Origin: Candidatus Hydrogenedentota bacterium
GTDB taxonomy: Bacteria; Hydrogenedentota; Hydrogenedentia; Hydrogenedentales; SLHB01
Direction: 5' to 3'
Assembly: GCA_003552485.1 (NCBI GenBank)
Contig: PUMX01000506.1
Coordinates: 1-5,594, forward strand
Length of the DNA: 5,594 bases
The notes under the pieces were generated by a model that was given only the letters and a program-made list of their open reading frames with translations, was not told where the DNA came from and made no database searches. The translations under genes were made by a program, and so were the position numbers. This document shows positions 4,966 to 5,594 of the stretch, piece after piece. Position 1 is the first letter of the stretch; every line of letters starts with the position of its first letter.

Positions 4966-5594
4966 ATGCCGGACGCGCCCAACGTGCTTTACTACGGGGA
5001 CAATTACGAACTCCTGCGCCAATACGTAAAAGATGAATCGGTTGATCTTGTCTATCTGGACCCGCCATTCAATTCGAACGCAAGTTACAACGTGCTGTTT
5101 GCGGAAAAGGACGGGAGCAAAGCCGAAAGCCAAATCCAGGCGTTTGAGGATACGTGGACGTGGACGCAAGAGGCGGAATCCGTATACGGGGATGTAGTCA
5201 CGCAAGGCGGGCCAACGGGCCGTTGTCTTGAGGCGTTCCGCACCTTCCTGGGAACAAATAACATGTTGGCGTACTTGGTCATGATGGCCCCGCGTCTTGT
5301 CGAATTGCGTCGGGTCATGAAACCCACGGCAAGCATTTATCTTCATTGCGATCCTACCGCTAGCCACTATCTTAAAATGCTTATGGACGCCGTTTTCGGC
5401 GCACGGAACTTCCGAACGGAAATTATCTGGAAGCGAAGTAGCGCGCATAGCGACACGAAACAAGGCCGTGCCCAACACGGGCGAATTCACGACGTAATTC
5501 TGTTCTATACGAAAACGGACAACTGGTTCTGGAACCCGGTTTACGTACCCTATGATAAGGAATACATAGACGCCTTCTACAAGCACGTAGAGCC
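4966..5594 (+). CDS. Site-specific DNA methyltransferase, N6-adenine type, beta-class order (3' partial)
   Basis: The first 209 residues of a cytoplasmic DNA-modifying enzyme that uses S-adenosylmethionine; the reading frame is still open at the right edge. Motifs: LYYGDNYELL (8-17), then VDLVYLDPPFNSN (26-38), in which D32-P-P-F is catalytic motif IV of amino-methyltransferases. DPPF or DPPY points to adenine N6, while cytosine N4 enzymes usually have SPPY. W64 and W66 lie in a FEDTWTW element common in this family. SIYLHCDPTASHYLKMLMD (123-141) and EIIWKR (152-157), plus HDVILFYTKT (175-184), are also typical. Motif IV at the N-terminus puts the AdoMet-binding FxGxG later, the beta-class order used by type III Mod proteins and many solitary enzymes. 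An antisense frame (4915-5586) is a shadow. The gene is less GC-rich than the operon upstream (one counted 60-base block, 5341-5400, is 48%, against 73% at 3481-3540), which suggests transfer. Type III, type II or orphan status depends on genes beyond the window. Confidence 0.9.
   Translation, partial: MPDAPNVLYYGDNYELLRQYVKDESVDLVYLDPPFNSNASYNVLFAEKDGSKAESQIQAFEDTWTWTQEAESVYGDVVTQGGPTGRCLEAFRTFLGTNNMLAYLVMMAPRLVELRRVMKPTASIYLHCDPTASHYLKMLMDAVFGARNFRTEIIWKRSSAHSDTKQGRAQHGRIHDVILFYTKTDNWFWNPVYVPYDKEYIDAFYKHVE

Noticed and set aside
4915..5586. Long minus-strand reading frame (223 codons) at the right edge
   Set aside because: The plus strand here encodes a methyltransferase with DPPF and other family motifs and a strong ribosome binding site. 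The antisense translation shows no recognisable pattern.

Overview
The window reads as chromosomal DNA from a Gram-negative bacterium of fairly high GC content. The diderm envelope is inferred from a complete ExbB/ExbD/TonB-type energy-transducing set. Which phylum it belongs to cannot be read from the window. A little-studied lineage, such as the PVC or Hydrogenedentes-like groups, is only a guess.

Left part (1-1810): the arginine biosynthesis pair argJ (5' end cut off by the window edge) and argB, whose ends overlap as GTGA. ArgJ runs the cyclic acetyl-recycling version of the pathway. ArgB makes N-acetylglutamyl phosphate and has the N-terminal extension typical of arginine-inhibited enzymes. 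The two form a translationally coupled unit that ends at 1810.

Middle part (about 1811-4322): a gap of about 200 bases, with no clear promoter, leads into a tight four-gene operon on the same strand. It holds an ExbB/TolQ-type channel protein (best start GTG 2007), an ExbD/TolR-type protein with its membrane aspartate at residue 23, a TonB-like protein with the S-x3-H membrane motif and a TonB-type C-terminal domain, and a small membrane-anchored CxxC...CxxC zinc-ribbon protein. The last gene overlaps the TonB-like gene as ATGA. The first three would form a proton-driven machine carrying energy from the inner membrane to the outer membrane. The fourth is an unrecognised partner.

Right part (4323-5594): about 640 bases without an intact gene. 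They hold what looks like the C-terminal half of an excisionase/AlpA-like helix-turn-helix protein with no usable start, a second short reading frame that looks broken by a frameshift, and several perfect palindromes or hairpins. At 4966, behind a strong ribosome binding site, begins a DNA methyltransferase with a DPPF motif that runs off the right edge (209 residues visible). Remnants, palindromes, a drop in GC and a modification enzyme together suggest the worn left edge of a mobile or defence island inserted beside a housekeeping operon. Whatever system it encodes lies mostly beyond the window.
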